Notes: a model not told the origin generated them from the sequence alone. DNA of 64,000 bases from Leptospira montravelensis (GCF_004770045.1 NZ_RQFO01000001.1:62001-126000); one strand, 5' to 3'; positions 26,270-36,125 are shown, numbered from the stretch's first letter. A program made the numbers and translations.

Positions 26270-28150
26270 CAATATCGTTTCATAAAGTTCATCTACGGAT
26301 ATTGGTTTCGAACGAACCAATATCCCTTCTTTATCCAACTCTTCCGAATCAAGTCCTTCCATATTTCCTGTATAAAGAATCGCCGATAGATTTGGATTTA
26401 CCTTCTTTATATTTCGAATGAGACTTAGGCCATTGATTTCTCGCATTCGGTAATCAGACAAAATAAAATCAGGAACTTTATTTTTTAAATTTTCCAAAGC
26501 TGAAGTTGCCGTTCGGAATACTTGAGGAAAAATTTGTTTTTGCGAAAGAACAAAACTAATCGCTTCACTAGCTGCTTCATCATCTTCAACCACCCAAATT
26601 TCTTTTTCAGAAATCACTGACCAAACATCTTTAGGTTTATTTTCTTGGTTTGTTTTCTTTGCACCGAATAGATTCTGCCCTTCCTCTAAAGGCAAATAAA
26701 TATGGATTAGAACAGTCATTGGTTCTGGTTTTTCGATATAGAACTCACCTCCCCAATTTTTCACATAACGATTGATTAGTTGCATGCCCGTCCATTGGAA
26801 TTCTTCCTCGCCAAAATTGACAAAGTCCAGTGTATTTAAACCGGAAAGACTAGGTAAAGAAAGCCCGGTAAATTCCATAGATACCAAAAGTTTAAACTCA
26901 TCCGCGGGCGAAGTTTGTATTCGAACAAGTCCCCTTTTCCGATCATCCCAAACCAGAAGTCCACCAGAAGTCAATTCACATAGAATTTTGGAAAACCGAA
27001 CCGCATCCAACTTTGTATAAAGAGGAAATTTATAAAAATCGAATTGAGCTTCTACATTTTTCGGTAACCCTGCATTTACAAGAGGAATGGCAGACTCGAT
27101 CACCGAAGATATTTCAATTTTTGCGGAGGAATTTTCGTCTTTTGCCTTTGAATATTGGATGATCCGATGGATCATTGAACGGGCATTATCTGCTCCCATT
27201 CTAATTTTTCCCAAATATTCTAAAATTTTTGATTCGTCATATTTCCCCAATTTTATTTGTTCTTCACCTAACTGAGAAAACACATGTATTGGTTGTAAAT
27301 AGTTATTTAAATCATGCGCAATATTAGTCGCCAAACTACCGATAGTTTCCATTTTTTGTGAATGCAACTGATAGGATTCGAGTTGTTTTTTTTCAGTCAC
27401 GTCATCCAAAAAAACATAATAGAAATCTGGTTTTCCTTGTGAATTACGAAAAGCACTGATCCGTCTATATACATTAATACGCCTACCATCTTTTCTTGTT
27501 AAACGAGACTCTTCTACCCCTTCTTTAAAAAAACCAAAATACTCCATCTCTTCTTCAGATATAGGTTCCCCTTTGATCCGTTTGATATTCAAATCTGTTA
27601 AATTTTGAAAACTATACCCTGTGATTTCCGTAAACCTTGGATTGATACGAAAATATCCACCTTCCCAATCTTGTAGAGCCATTCCTACAGATGCATTTTC
27701 AAAGAGTCCAAGAAAAAACTGAATTTGTTCGACAATATTGATTTCGTTTGTTTTTTCATTGGTCACATCGCGAACAAAAACAATTTGTAATTGCGAATCC
27801 ATATTCGGGATGTTTACTTTTCGTTTTTCGAACTGAAACCAACGAACTAAAATTTCATTCGGCATTCGAAATCGGTAATCGCCTTGGATGGTGTCCCGAT
27901 CAAAATGTTTATTTGGGATAAGAAACTGTTCCTTAAAATTGGCTTTATCTTCTTCTGCGACCCATTGTAAAAGATCGGATTCCAAACATTCCTCGGTGGT
28001 TTTGTGACAACCCAAATTGTTTTTAAAAAAATCGTTAGAAAATAAAATTTTCCCGGATTTTGGATCTGTTAAATACACTCCACCGGAAAATAGATTGGGC
28101 AAGACCTTAAAGAATTCTATCATTCCGCTTGCTTCTAGATTCGTTTGCAT
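26249..28150 (-). CDS. PAS-containing hybrid histidine kinase with degenerate ATPase domain
   Basis: The product has 633 residues from the ATG at 28150, with AAGG upstream. PAS domains occupy about 10-130 and 140-250. The dimerisation/His box has TNIAHDLNNYL with His279. The ATP-binding region (~360-490) lacks the usual N-box Asn and the DxGxG G1 box. The matching segments read CELTSGGLLV and MEFTGLSLP. The C-terminal receiver domain (~510-633) keeps the Asp pair (VVEDDE), the phosphoacceptor Asp (LSDYRM), Thr (YTG) and Lys (SKP). It may therefore be phosphorylated by another kinase or act as a scaffold. The 3' end overlaps the hydrolase gene by 21 bp in convergent orientation. Confidence 0.85.
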   Translation of the reverse strand: MQTNLEASGMIEFFKVLPNLFSGGVYLTDPKSGKILFSNDFFKNNLGCHKTTEECLESDLLQWVAEEDKANFKEQFLIPNKHFDRDTIQGDYRFRMPNEILVRWFQFEKRKVNIPNMDSQLQIVFVRDVTNEKTNEINIVEQIQFFLGLFENASVGMALQDWEGGYFRINPRFTEITGYSFQNLTDLNIKRIKGEPISEEEMEYFGFFKEGVEESRLTRKDGRRINVYRRISAFRNSQGKPDFYYVFLDDVTEKKQLESYQLHSQKMETIGSLATNIAHDLNNYLQPIHVFSQLGEEQIKLGKYDESKILEYLGKIRMGADNARSMIHRIIQYSKAKDENSSAKIEISSVIESAIPLVNAGLPKNVEAQFDFYKFPLYTKLDAVRFSKILCELTSGGLLVWDDRKRGLVRIQTSPADEFKLLVSMEFTGLSLPSLSGLNTLDFVNFGEEEFQWTGMQLINRYVKNWGGEFYIEKPEPMTVLIHIYLPLEEGQNLFGAKKTNQENKPKDVWSVISEKEIWVVEDDEAASEAISFVLSQKQIFPQVFRTATSALENLKNKVPDFILSDYRMREINGLSLIRNIKKVNPNLSAILYTGNMEGLDSEELDKEGILVRSKPISVDELYETILLSFGFL

Positions 28151-28173
28151 AACTCTTGCCTTAAGAGGGAAAT

Positions 28174-28443
28174 ATGCCATCCAATCCGTTTTCTTTTCAA
28201 GCACCTATTGCTTTTTTTAATTTGGGACCTTGGGAGATTGCACTCATCGTCTTCTTAGCGTTACTTTTTTTTGGCGGAAAACGCCTTCCCAGTCTTGCAA
28301 AAGATTTAGGTTCGGGAATCAAAGAATTTCGTAAATCCTTAACGGGACAGGAAGACGAACCAACACAAACCAGTTTTCCCCAAGAAGAGCCAAAGTCAGC
28401 TTCTTCGGGCGCTTCCAAATCCGGAAAAAAGAAAAAAGCATAA
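28174..28443 (+). CDS. tatA: Sec-independent translocase subunit TatA
   Basis: The 89-residue protein has the TatA layout: a short N-terminal part, one TM helix (IALIVFLALLFF), the FGGKRLP hinge, an amphipathic helix (LAKDLGSGIKEF) and a Lys-rich tail. TatA forms the pore for folded twin-arginine proteins. tatC follows 73 bp on, with no tatB between. A GAGGGAA site precedes the ATG. The divergent histidine kinase starts 23 bp away. Confidence 0.92.
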   Translation: MPSNPFSFQAPIAFFNLGPWEIALIVFLALLFFGGKRLPSLAKDLGSGIKEFRKSLTGQEDEPTQTSFPQEEPKSASSGASKSGKKKKA

Positions 28444-28516
28444 GATTTAAACCTTGGCCGGGAAAAAAAGAACTGTACTCCCATTACCCGAGGGTTCCGA
28501 AACCAGGGAAAAGTAT

Positions 28517-29233
28517 ATGTCTCTGGGGGATCATTTAGAAGAACTCCGCCAAAGGCTGATTTATTCCATTTTAGTGGTGTCTGTTTTTATGATAGCCACC
28601 TTATATTTTGGAAGTGAAATCCATACCATTCTCATCCAACCCTACAAATCTGTTTTAGGACCCGATGCCCATTTTTTTCAGATCCAGCTGATGGCTCCGT
28701 TTCTGATTTATCTCAAAACCTCTTTTATTTTATCGGTCCTTGTTTCTTTACCATTTTTACTCTACATCCTTTGGGGTTTCATTGCACCGGCTGTGGACAC
28801 AAGGACAGAAAAATGGGGTAAATTCATCATCCTATTTTCTACCTTACTCTTTTGGTCGGGACTAGCGCTCTGTTGGTTTACCGTATTCGAAAACTTCCTT
28901 AGGATTTTCCTTGTGGTTCTTAGACCCGATGGAGTGGATCCGTATTTACCGATTGACGAGTATTATGATTTGTTTTTTAATTTGCACCTAGTGTTTGGTG
29001 CCTCCTTTCAATTACCAATTGTTCTCATCCTTCTTGGTAGGATTGGAATCCTTTCTTCCCGGTTTTTGATTTCGCGATGGAGGGAAGCAGTCCTTATCAT
29101 TTCCGTTGTGTCTGCAGTTCTTTCACCAGGCCCCGATGTTTTTTCTATGTTGATGTTACTCGTTCCTCTTAGTTTTCTATTCTTTCTTTCTGCTATCATT
29201 ATGAAAGTATTGGAAACAACAGATCGCAAATGA
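28517..29233 (+). CDS. tatC: Sec-independent translocase subunit TatC
   Basis: The product has 238 residues from the ATG at 28517, giving the family N-terminus [14 protein letters not shown]. Six TM helices follow, with [10 protein letters not shown] and the conserved FxxxFQLP ([10 protein letters not shown]) and LSPGPDVFS motifs. TatC binds the twin-arginine signal. A TTG at 28454 would add 21 residues but has no ribosome-binding site; AGGGAA precedes 28517. The 3' end overlaps the following gene by 4 bp (ATGA). Confidence 0.92.
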   Translation: MSLGDHLEELRQRLIYSILVVSVFMIATLYFGSEIHTILIQPYKSVLGPDAHFFQIQLMAPFLIYLKTSFILSVLVSLPFLLYILWGFIAPAVDTRTEKWGKFIILFSTLLFWSGLALCWFTVFENFLRIFLVVLRPDGVDPYLPIDEYYDLFFNLHLVFGASFQLPIVLILLGRIGILSSRFLISRWREAVLIISVVSAVLSPGPDVFSMLMLLVPLSFLFFLSAIIMKVLETTDRK

Positions 29234-30324
29234 GTTTTCGAGTTAAACTTCCTGTACTCTTAGGTATCATTAGTTTTCTTTTTTTCCTCATTCATTTTTT
29301 ATTTGCAGAATTTACATTTACTCATTGGCAAAACCCCAAAGGAGAAAATGCACTTAACTTCAATTTGGTGGGAATTTATTCCTCTTTTGTATTTTCACTC
29401 CTTCTTGGATTTTTAACTTATTATTTCCTGGGATTTTTATACCAATATATTCTTCATGTCATAGCTCACATCCAAGATACTGAACTCCCGAAAGACATTC
29501 AAAAACTAAATAAAGATTCGGAAGAATACAAAATCTACAAATCAGTTCGATTTACCCTTCTTCAGGGAGATGAAAGTTTCGGCGAAGAACAATTCGAAAA
29601 CAAATTTGATTGGAAAACGAACCAAGCAGCTTCCATAAATAAACAAATTCCCGACATTCATATTCCAAAAATTCATGGGTTCGATGTATCAGTTTTTCCA
29701 TCGGTTATGCGTTATGCGGGAGCTGACTACATTCGAATTGTTAGGGCCAAAGATGGAATTTTTGGAATCCTTGCAGGGCATATGGAACCCGGGATTTTAG
29801 AATCCTCTGAAAAAGTTTATATTCATGGGATCATTTCTTCTTTGGGAGATGGTATTTTTTCCACAGATGAAATTTTAGAAAAACTAAAATCAGCACTCCA
29901 TCAATTTACATTTTTAAAATTAAAAATCTCTGCCTTTGTGATTCAAAACAAAGAAGACAAAATGTCTTTTTTGCACTATATGGATATGCCTATCTTCCAA
30001 TTTTCAGAGCACGGAATCCAAGTGATCGAAGGAAGCGGAGACGACCATTGGTATCCCAACCACAAACACCCACTTTCTATGGCTGATGGAATCGAAATTG
30101 GGGATTATTTGGTTTGGGCCAGTGACAGGACACTTACTCAATTTGGACTCACATCCTTTGAAATTATGGAAGAGTTTGTGGATTATCTTTTGGATTTAAG
30201 GCCTAGTTCCTCTAGACAGATGTTACTTGCCATTGCCAAAAAAATGAGCGCCCTAGGTGCTGAAAGAAATCTCTCAAACCCAATGGAAAAACTTTCAATT
30301 TTAGTGGTTAGGCGTAACAAGTAA
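29230..30324 (+). CDS. Membrane protein with degenerate SpoIIE/PP2C-like phosphatase domain
   Basis: The 364 residues begin with two TM helices (about 8-30 and 48-72). A cytoplasmic region follows that matches the SpoIIE-type PP2C pattern in outline. [13 protein letters not shown] stands where such enzymes have [18 protein letters not shown] stands for [24 protein letters not shown] stands for D-LVLYTDG-TE. Most metal-binding Asp residues are changed, so activity is doubtful. The gene overlaps tatC by 4 bp, which is an uncommon partner. A regulator or pseudo-phosphatase role is inference. The 3' end overlaps the beta-lactamase gene by 24 bp in convergent orientation. Confidence 0.62.
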   Translation: MSFRVKLPVLLGIISFLFFLIHFLFAEFTFTHWQNPKGENALNFNLVGIYSSFVFSLLLGFLTYYFLGFLYQYILHVIAHIQDTELPKDIQKLNKDSEEYKIYKSVRFTLLQGDESFGEEQFENKFDWKTNQAASINKQIPDIHIPKIHGFDVSVFPSVMRYAGADYIRIVRAKDGIFGILAGHMEPGILESSEKVYIHGIISSLGDGIFSTDEILEKLKSALHQFTFLKLKISAFVIQNKEDKMSFLHYMDMPIFQFSEHGIQVIEGSGDDHWYPNHKHPLSMADGIEIGDYLVWASDRTLTQFGLTSFEIMEEFVDYLLDLRPSSSRQMLLAIAKKMSALGAERNLSNPMEKLSILVVRRNK

Positions 30325-31146
30325 ACGAATTGTATGGCGAAGTAAATCCAACTTCCCCCAGTCACCATGCCCTGGCACTACGACCTCGGCATCTGGATAA
30401 CGAGATAAGACCCGCTTCACTGAATTGGGCCATTCGTTTAGATCTGCTTCTTTGGTATTTCCTAAGTCTTCTGCGTCTAGTGACTTCACAAGACAACCTC
30501 CAAAAAGAATATGAGTACCAGGAAGCCAAACCACAATATTATCAGCTGAATGTCCGTGACCTGGAAAAAAAACTTCAACTGACTCTTGGCCCAAAGAAAA
30601 TCTTGTTTGGATGTCAAGGATGGGATTTGTTTTTCCCAACCCTCTTTCCTTTGCTAATTTCGCTGTTAAGGAAGTGCTATAAACGGGGATGTTTCGATTG
30701 TGAAATAAAGGAACTCCCGCCATACGGTCGTCATGCGCATGGGTCACAAGAAGAAACAAAACCTCTTTTTGGAACTTGGTTTTGATATCAGAAAATAATT
30801 CTTCTGTTTGTGATTCGGTCCAAGGGGTATCAATCACTACAGCTCCTTTGTTTGATAGAACCACAAGTCCATTGGCAGAATATACCTTTCCGCCAAAGGT
30901 CCCGAAACTGCGATGGATCCAAACGGTTTCTTTGATTTTACTCCACTCTAAATGAGAGGGAAAAACATTAGAATCTAGGATTTGCGTTTGGTCCTTTGGA
31001 TTAATATTTGGTTCGGGAATTTTTTCAAAATGGCAGTGATAAAAAGAGAACCCTAAACAAAAATAGAAAATAAGCAATTGAAATCGAATTATAAATGGTA
31101 AAGAAAATTGCAGGGATCTGTTTTTTACGTGACTGGAACCTAACAT
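30301..31146 (-). CDS. Subclass B1-type metallo-beta-lactamase, lipoprotein
   Basis: The 281 residues have a signal with lipobox-like Cys at ~38. The metallo-beta-lactamase fold follows, with all B1 zinc ligands: THAHDD (His136, His138, Asp140), PGHGHSADN (His199), GGCLVK (Cys218, with Lys221 at the carboxylate-binding position), and VPGHG (His260). Presence of the Cys and the Asp distinguishes B1 from hydrolases of other MBL families. It should hydrolyse penicillins and carbapenems in the periplasm, an inference from residues only. AGGAG precedes the ATG. A long clpX terminator lies just upstream. Confidence 0.85.
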   Translation of the reverse strand: MLGSSHVKNRSLQFSLPFIIRFQLLIFYFCLGFSFYHCHFEKIPEPNINPKDQTQILDSNVFPSHLEWSKIKETVWIHRSFGTFGGKVYSANGLVVLSNKGAVVIDTPWTESQTEELFSDIKTKFQKEVLFLLVTHAHDDRMAGVPLFHNRNIPVYSTSLTAKLAKERGLGKTNPILDIQTRFSLGQESVEVFFPGHGHSADNIVVWLPGTHILFGGCLVKSLDAEDLGNTKEADLNEWPNSVKRVLSRYPDAEVVVPGHGDWGKLDLLRHTIRLLVTPNH

Positions 31147-31164
31147 AAATTACTCCTAAAAAAG

Positions 31165-31191
31165 AAAAACCTATCGGTCCGATAGGTTTTT
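31165..31191. terminator. Terminator after clpX
   Basis: AAAAACCTATCGG (31165-31177) and CCGATAGGTTTTT (31179-31191) pair perfectly over 13 bp around a single base, giving a stem with A-run and T-run on either side. On the minus strand, a further T-rich stretch follows. It ends the tig-clpP-clpX transcript 60 bp past clpX. Confidence 0.85.
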
Positions 31192-31250
31192 AATCCTTTC
31201 TCTAGATCCAAAATTTAAGGTTTTAAATCCAGAAATTGTATTTAGAACAG

Positions 31251-32531
31251 TTATGCGATTTTTTCGATATCGCCTTTCAGAATGGTGATTGGTGCGTCTT
31301 TTTTAAGAACTGTTTCATCAGTCACAACCACTTCCAATACATCCTTACGGGATGGAATTTGAAACATGAGTTCCATCATAATTTCTTCTACGATGGCACG
31401 GAGTCCGCGGGCTCCACTTTCCCGTTTAATTGCCGTTTGGGCAATGGCTTCAATGGCAGATTCAGTAAACTTGAGTTTTACATTCTCAATATCAAACATC
31501 TTTTGGTATTGTTTGAGAAGTGAATTTTTTGGTTCCGTAAAAATGGATTTTAAACTTTCTATAGTGAGTTCATCCAGAGTGGCAATGATCGGAAGTCGGC
31601 CAATGAACTCTGGGATCAGACCAAATTTCATTAGGTCATCTGGAATCACATGGTGAACCACAGATTCCCCTTCTTCAATTTTACGACCTTTGTCATTTAC
31701 GATTTCGTTGGAATGGAATCCGATTGATTTTACACCAACTCGTTGTTTGATGATGTCACTTAGGCCAACAAACGCCCCCCCACAAATAAAGAGGATGTTT
31801 TTGGTTTCTACTGGAATGTATTCCTGATGAGGGTGTTTACGCCCCCCCTGTGGTGGCACATTGGCAACCGTTCCCTCAATGATTTTGAGAAGTGCTTGTT
31901 GGACCCCTTCCCCACTCACATCACGAGTGATGGAAGCAGAATCCGACTTACGAGAAATTTTATCAATTTCGTCGATGTAGATGATTCCCATTTCCGCACG
32001 TTTCACATCATTGTCTGCATTTTGTATGAGTTTGAGGATGATGTTTTCCACATCTTCTCCCACATACCCCGCTTCCGTAAGAGCCGTGGCATCGACGATG
32101 GCAAAAGGAACTTTTAAAATACGAGCTAGAGTTTGTGCAAGGAGAGTCTTTCCCGAACCAGTAGGGCCAATGAGCATGATATTGGATTTTTCCAATTCCA
32201 CGTCTCCCGCCTTACGTTCGTTATGAAAGATTCTTTTGTAGTGATTGTAAACAGCAACAGACAAGGCTTTTTTAGCTTGTTCTTGTCCAATCACATACTG
32301 GTCTAAGATTTTTTTAATTTCAGTTGGTTTAGGGATGTCACCGACAATGGCAGTTTTTTCCCCACCTTGCGGCTCTTCTGCGATGATTTCATTACATAAG
32401 GAAATGCACTCATCACAAATGTAAACACCAGGACCAGCGACAAGCCTTCTTACTTCATCTTGGGCCTTTCCGCAGAAAGAACAATGTAATTTTTCTCTGG
32501 AATTACCCGTTTGGCTTGGACGTTTGGTCAT
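31251..32531 (-). CDS. clpX: ATP-dependent Clp protease ATP-binding subunit ClpX
   Basis: The product has 426 residues from the ATG at 32531, chosen for the strong AGAGGGG site and the family N-terminus. An in-frame ATG at 32621 would overlap clpP and is unlikely. The zinc-binding domain has CSFCGK and CDECISLC (about 17-45). The AAA+ domain has Walker A GPTGSGKT, Walker B IYIDEIDK and a GYVGEDV pore-loop motif. It unfolds substrates and feeds them to ClpP. It lies 16 bp behind clpP in one operon. Confidence 0.96.
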   Translation of the reverse strand: MTKRPSQTGNSREKLHCSFCGKAQDEVRRLVAGPGVYICDECISLCNEIIAEEPQGGEKTAIVGDIPKPTEIKKILDQYVIGQEQAKKALSVAVYNHYKRIFHNERKAGDVELEKSNIMLIGPTGSGKTLLAQTLARILKVPFAIVDATALTEAGYVGEDVENIILKLIQNADNDVKRAEMGIIYIDEIDKISRKSDSASITRDVSGEGVQQALLKIIEGTVANVPPQGGRKHPHQEYIPVETKNILFICGGAFVGLSDIIKQRVGVKSIGFHSNEIVNDKGRKIEEGESVVHHVIPDDLMKFGLIPEFIGRLPIIATLDELTIESLKSIFTEPKNSLLKQYQKMFDIENVKLKFTESAIEAIAQTAIKRESGARGLRAIVEEIMMELMFQIPSRKDVLEVVVTDETVLKKDAPITILKGDIEKIA

Positions 32532-32547
32532 GATGTAGCCCCTCTTA

Positions 32548-33150
32548 TTAAGCTTGTGGCATCTGTTTGCGTTCTTGGATGACGTTGTCAATGACGCCGT
32601 ATTCTTTGGCTTCATCGGCACTCATAAAAAAATTTCTTTCTGTGTCTTTACGGATTTGGTCGGAGGATTTTCCTGTATGCCTTCCATAAAGATCGATGAG
32701 TTTGTCTTTGATCTTGATGATTTCTTTCGCAGAGATTTCGATATCGGATGCTTGTCCGCCCGCTCCACCATAAGGTTGGTGTAACATAATTCTAGAATTA
32801 GGAAGTGCGGAACGTTTACCTTTGGCCCCACCCGCAAGAAGGAGTGCTGCCATAGAAGAAGCCTGTCCAATACAAAGGGTCCTTACCTCAGGTTTGATGA
32901 GTTGCATGGTATCGTAAATGGCAAGGCCAGAACTCACATACCCACCAGGGCTATTGATGTAGAGATAGATGTCACGGTCAGGGTTCTCAGCCTCTAAAAA
33001 CAAAAGCTGTGCCGAAATGACATTAGCATAGGTTTCGTCGATAGCAGATCCAAGAAAAATGATCCGGTCCTTCAAAAGCCGCGAAAAAATATCGTATTGG
33101 CGTTCGCCACGGCTTGTTTGTTCGATGACATAAGGCATGAGTGTAGACAT
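32548..33150 (-). CDS. clpP: ATP-dependent Clp protease proteolytic subunit, Asn at the acid position
   Basis: The 200 residues show the ClpP fold, with catalytic Ser99 (GQASSMAA) and His124 (MLHQPYGG). The third residue of the triad should be Asp173, but the sequence is DTERNFFM, giving Asn173 (codon AAT on the minus strand). Listeria ClpP1 is a known ClpP with Asn there. It pairs with ClpX encoded next. Leptospira are known to carry two ClpP paralogues (from memory); this may be the one needing a partner. The gene starts 3 bp after tig. Confidence 0.95.
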   Translation of the reverse strand: MSTLMPYVIEQTSRGERQYDIFSRLLKDRIIFLGSAIDETYANVISAQLLFLEAENPDRDIYLYINSPGGYVSSGLAIYDTMQLIKPEVRTLCIGQASSMAALLLAGGAKGKRSALPNSRIMLHQPYGGAGGQASDIEISAKEIIKIKDKLIDLYGRHTGKSSDQIRKDTERNFFMSADEAKEYGVIDNVIQERKQMPQA

Positions 33151-33153
33151 AGT

Positions 33154-34500
33154 TTACTCTTCTTTCCCGCTAAGAATTTTCTCAGCATCTTCTGTTGAAA
33201 TAGTCTTAGGCGACTTCTTTTCTACCTCAGCGTATACAAACTCGTCGATTTTATCAAACAGGAATTTGTCACGGTAGTAGGTTTCCGCCTTCTGTTTTTG
33301 GACTTCTTTTTTGAGAGTTTCGGCAGGAATTCCTTGGGCAGATGCTTCTTTTTCGTAACCCGCTTCTACTTCTTCGTCAGAAATCTGGATTTTGTGGTCT
33401 TCCGCGATTTTCTGCTTCAAAATATAGGTTTGGATGCGTTTTTCAGCCGCTTTTGAGAAAGATTCGCGAACTTCTTTTTCTTCCTTATTCAATCGTTTTG
33501 CGTAGTCGGCAAGCGAAGATACAGGAAGGCCAAATTCACGCATAAAGTTTTGGAATACGGTTTCTGTTTCTTCGTAAATCAAAGACTCAGGAATGATGAA
33601 TTTGGATTCTTTGATGATTTCATTGTAAGCATCGTCAGTGGCACGTTTTGTGAGCGCGTTTCCGAAAATTTCAACTAGTTGTTTTTTGGTTTTTTCTTTT
33701 AACTCTTGTAAGTTGGCAGAACCATCCACTTCGGATGCAAAGTCATCATTGATTTCAGGATAAGTCACTTTATAAATCGCTGTGACAGTCACAGTATAAA
33801 CAATGGTTTTTCCCGCAGACTCAGGAGACTGTGGGTAAGAGTCAGGGTAAGTAAAAGAAAACTCTTTGGTTTCGTTTAATTTCATTCCAAGAAGGTTCGT
33901 TTCAAAACCTGGTGGGTTCTGAGGAGCACCCATTTGGAATTTGCCCACTTGCCCTTGTTCTGGGTATTCTTTGTCAGTTTCTTTGAACTTATAATTGATT
34001 TCCAAAAGATCTGCGGATTCTACCGGTTCTCCCTCTTCTTTCAAAGAGTTACGAGCCATGTTTTTTTGAATTCCTTCTAATTCTTTTTGGATGTCCGCAT
34101 CAGAAATTTTAATTTCTTTTGGTTGGATTTTGATCTTTTTCAACTTAGGTAAGGTGACTTCCGGTTTGGTGTCGTAAGTGGCTTTGGCTTTGGCACCTGT
34201 ATTTTTATCGAAGGTTTCCATTTGGAATTGGGGCAGACGAATTGGTTTGTGTTCCAATTTATCAAACAAATCTGCCATTGCTTGGTTGAGCATAATGTTG
34301 GCTGCATCATCCATTACGGAATCCCCAAGAACTTTTTCGACCATATTCAGAGGTGCTTTTCCAGGTCGAAACCCGGGGATTTTTACTTTTTCAGATGCAT
34401 TTTTGTAAGCCTTAGAGTAGGCAGTGCGGACTTCTTCAGCGGTAAATTGAATGCTGAGGTCACAAGTTGCGTTGTTATTTTTTTTTGCCGTAAATTCCAT
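33154..34500 (-). CDS. tig: Trigger factor (ribosome-associated chaperone)
   Basis: The 448 residues have the three trigger factor domains. The N-terminal ribosome-binding domain (~1-130) contains the motif FRPGKAP (residues ~45-51). The PPIase domain (~155-245) contains FQMGAPQNPPGFETNLLGM. The long helical C-terminal domain (~250-430) follows. It binds emerging nascent chains. It heads the run to clpP and clpX, and a tRNA-Gly gene lies 62 bp upstream on the same strand. Confidence 0.95.
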   Translation of the reverse strand: MEFTAKKNNNATCDLSIQFTAEEVRTAYSKAYKNASEKVKIPGFRPGKAPLNMVEKVLGDSVMDDAANIMLNQAMADLFDKLEHKPIRLPQFQMETFDKNTGAKAKATYDTKPEVTLPKLKKIKIQPKEIKISDADIQKELEGIQKNMARNSLKEEGEPVESADLLEINYKFKETDKEYPEQGQVGKFQMGAPQNPPGFETNLLGMKLNETKEFSFTYPDSYPQSPESAGKTIVYTVTVTAIYKVTYPEINDDFASEVDGSANLQELKEKTKKQLVEIFGNALTKRATDDAYNEIIKESKFIIPESLIYEETETVFQNFMREFGLPVSSLADYAKRLNKEEKEVRESFSKAAEKRIQTYILKQKIAEDHKIQISDEEVEAGYEKEASAQGIPAETLKKEVQKQKAETYYRDKFLFDKIDEFVYAEVEKKSPKTISTEDAEKILSGKEE

Positions 34501-34562
34501 CGTATTATATCCAGTGTAAATAAAGAGAGTGTAGTGGAAAGAAAAAGAAGCGTACCTTCATT

Positions 34563-34634
34563 AGCGGGAAACGGGACTTGAACCCGCGACCCTCTCCTTG
34601 GCAAGGAGATGCTCTACCGCTGAGCTATTCCCGC
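34563..34634 (-). tRNA. tRNA-Gly (GCC)
   Basis: The 72-nt minus-strand sequence folds as a cloverleaf. The acceptor stem is GCGGGAA with TTCCCGC. The D arm contains AGCTCAGCGGTAGAGC. The anticodon stem-loop CTCCTTGCCAAGGAG gives anticodon GCC. The T arm is CGGGTTCAAGTCCCG. The discriminator is U and CCA is not encoded. It sits just upstream of tig and may be cotranscribed. Confidence 0.96.
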
Positions 34635-35389
34635 AGAAGGTTTGTGAAACCATCATTTGGAATTGGGGCAAATCGGCAAGGAAAAAAGGCAAAAAGGAAA
34701 GAGGAAAATCGAGGGAAAGATTTAGGACCAGATCCCCGATATAGGGAACCGAGTTTTGTTCCCAACGAGTCTACCATCTAACGGGTGTCATCTCCAGTAA
34801 TCCAAAATAACCTTCCCATATGTACCATTAGTTGCTACATTCCTTCTCTCCATAAAAAAGATAACAGTGTTCCTTTTAGGGAAGGTTGTTTGTATCATCA
34901 GTAATTCTTTATATGCGAAACCTTACGTCCGAAACCAAAAACCTAGAATCCTCTTTTCGGAAAAACGGACCAGCTTGTAACAATTAGCGAACAGCGAACT
35001 CAATTGAAGGATTCATTTATGGAAATCCCTCGAAGAGGATCTCCGAAAAACAAATATTATGGGAAATTTTCAAAATCTACCTTTGGATTCCTCATATTTT
35101 CTTCCATTTCCGACCCAGCAACACTTGTTATTACCAAATTTTCAATGGCCCATTGCTTGAAATTGAGTTTTGTAAGGTTATTTTCTACCTACGAAAGTCT
35201 GAGGCTCCAACCTGTTTTAGATTGATTCTATGCCACCGCATAATCCTTGTATGGATGCAAAAATGTCAAAATTTGCAAGGTTCACAAAAAATTGCGTATT
35301 TAAACCGAATTCTCTTGACACAATTTTCATATCTGCGACTAACTAGTACCCGCTGGCAAACGGCGATAATATTCCATAAGGAAACACGA
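34635..35389. other. Gene-poor interval
   Basis: About 750 bp with no convincing gene. Short open frames here lack ribosome-binding sites or family likeness. A GGGAAC/GTTCCC stem (34744-34763) and a 9-bp inverted repeat AACCTTCCC (34809-34817) with GGGAAGGTT (34879-34887) are present. A TTGACA at 35315-35320 followed 17 bp on by a weak ACTAAC box could be the promoter of the lipoprotein gene at 35390. Confidence 0.5.
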
Positions 35390-36097
35390 ATGAAAAAAAC
35401 AACATCTATCCTCCTCGCTCTACTTTTCGTAGCTGCGGTTTTTGGTAACTGTAAAGAAGAAGAAAAAGACGACAACACTGTACTTGCACTATTGCTTTAT
35501 GCAAATGACCAATTAAGCGGTAACTGTGCTACTGTTACTAGAAACAGCTCAACATCTTACTCTGCAACAATCACATCTGTTCCAAAAGGTGGTTGTAAAG
35601 TTGCTTCAACTAAAGCTGAATATGAAGAAAGTATTAAATCAGTAAAAACAAAAGTTCTAGGTTATTACACAAGCCAAGGTGCATCTTGTAATTCTTCTGC
35701 AGCTATTGCAACAACTCAACTTGACAACTTAATCACAACTTCTAACAACAAATCTGATGCTACTTTTGCTGCAGATGTTGAGAAACAAAGAGCATTCACT
35801 GTAGGTAACCTTGTAACTGAAACTGCACTAACTTTAAAAAATACTGATAGTAGAACTGATGCACAAATTGCCGCTATGAAGCCAGGAAATTTGGAACAAT
35901 ATTTTCTATCTACAGCTATTGCTTATGCTAATGCGATTGGCGCAACAAGCTGCGTTAACCTTATGAAAAATATTGATCTTGAAGGAGTTACTGGTCTAAT
36001 TTCAAGCCCTCCAACAATCATTACTTCTAAAACTTGTACTTACGGATCTTCTGCATCTGCAACTACAAAATGTGCAACTCTTAACACTGAGTTCTAA
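35390..36097 (+). CDS. Cys-containing lipoprotein of unknown function
   Basis: The 235 residues from the ATG at 35390 (AGGA 8 nt upstream) start with a signal and lipobox-like VFGNC (Cys20). The mature part is Ser/Thr/Ala-rich with four or more further Cys residues, which could form disulfides. A short charged linker (KEEEKDD) follows the lipid site, typical of spirochete outer-surface lipoproteins. I do not recognise the family. A longer frame from 35153 would precede the signal peptide and is unlikely. The gene stands alone, with a candidate promoter upstream and a good terminator downstream. Confidence 0.8.
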   Translation: MKKTTSILLALLFVAAVFGNCKEEEKDDNTVLALLLYANDQLSGNCATVTRNSSTSYSATITSVPKGGCKVASTKAEYEESIKSVKTKVLGYYTSQGASCNSSAAIATTQLDNLITTSNNKSDATFAADVEKQRAFTVGNLVTETALTLKNTDSRTDAQIAAMKPGNLEQYFLSTAIAYANAIGATSCVNLMKNIDLEGVTGLISSPPTIITSKTCTYGSSASATTKCATLNTEF

Positions 36098-36125
36098 GAT
36101 TTCTTAAGAAATTCAGTTTTTAAGG

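Noticed and set aside
30330..30785. 151-codon plus-strand frame opposite the beta-lactamase
   Set aside because: Antisense of a well-conserved enzyme; no ribosome-binding site and no domain.
34740..34790. tRNA-like fragment after the tRNA-Gly gene
   Set aside because: The minus strand has a stretch like a D arm (AGATGGTAGA) but no anticodon stem, T arm or acceptor, so no tRNA gene was called.
35153..35389. Extension of the lipoprotein frame before the signal peptide
   Set aside because: The added 79 residues have no family likeness and put the signal peptide in the middle. The ATG at 35390 has AGGA and a lipobox.
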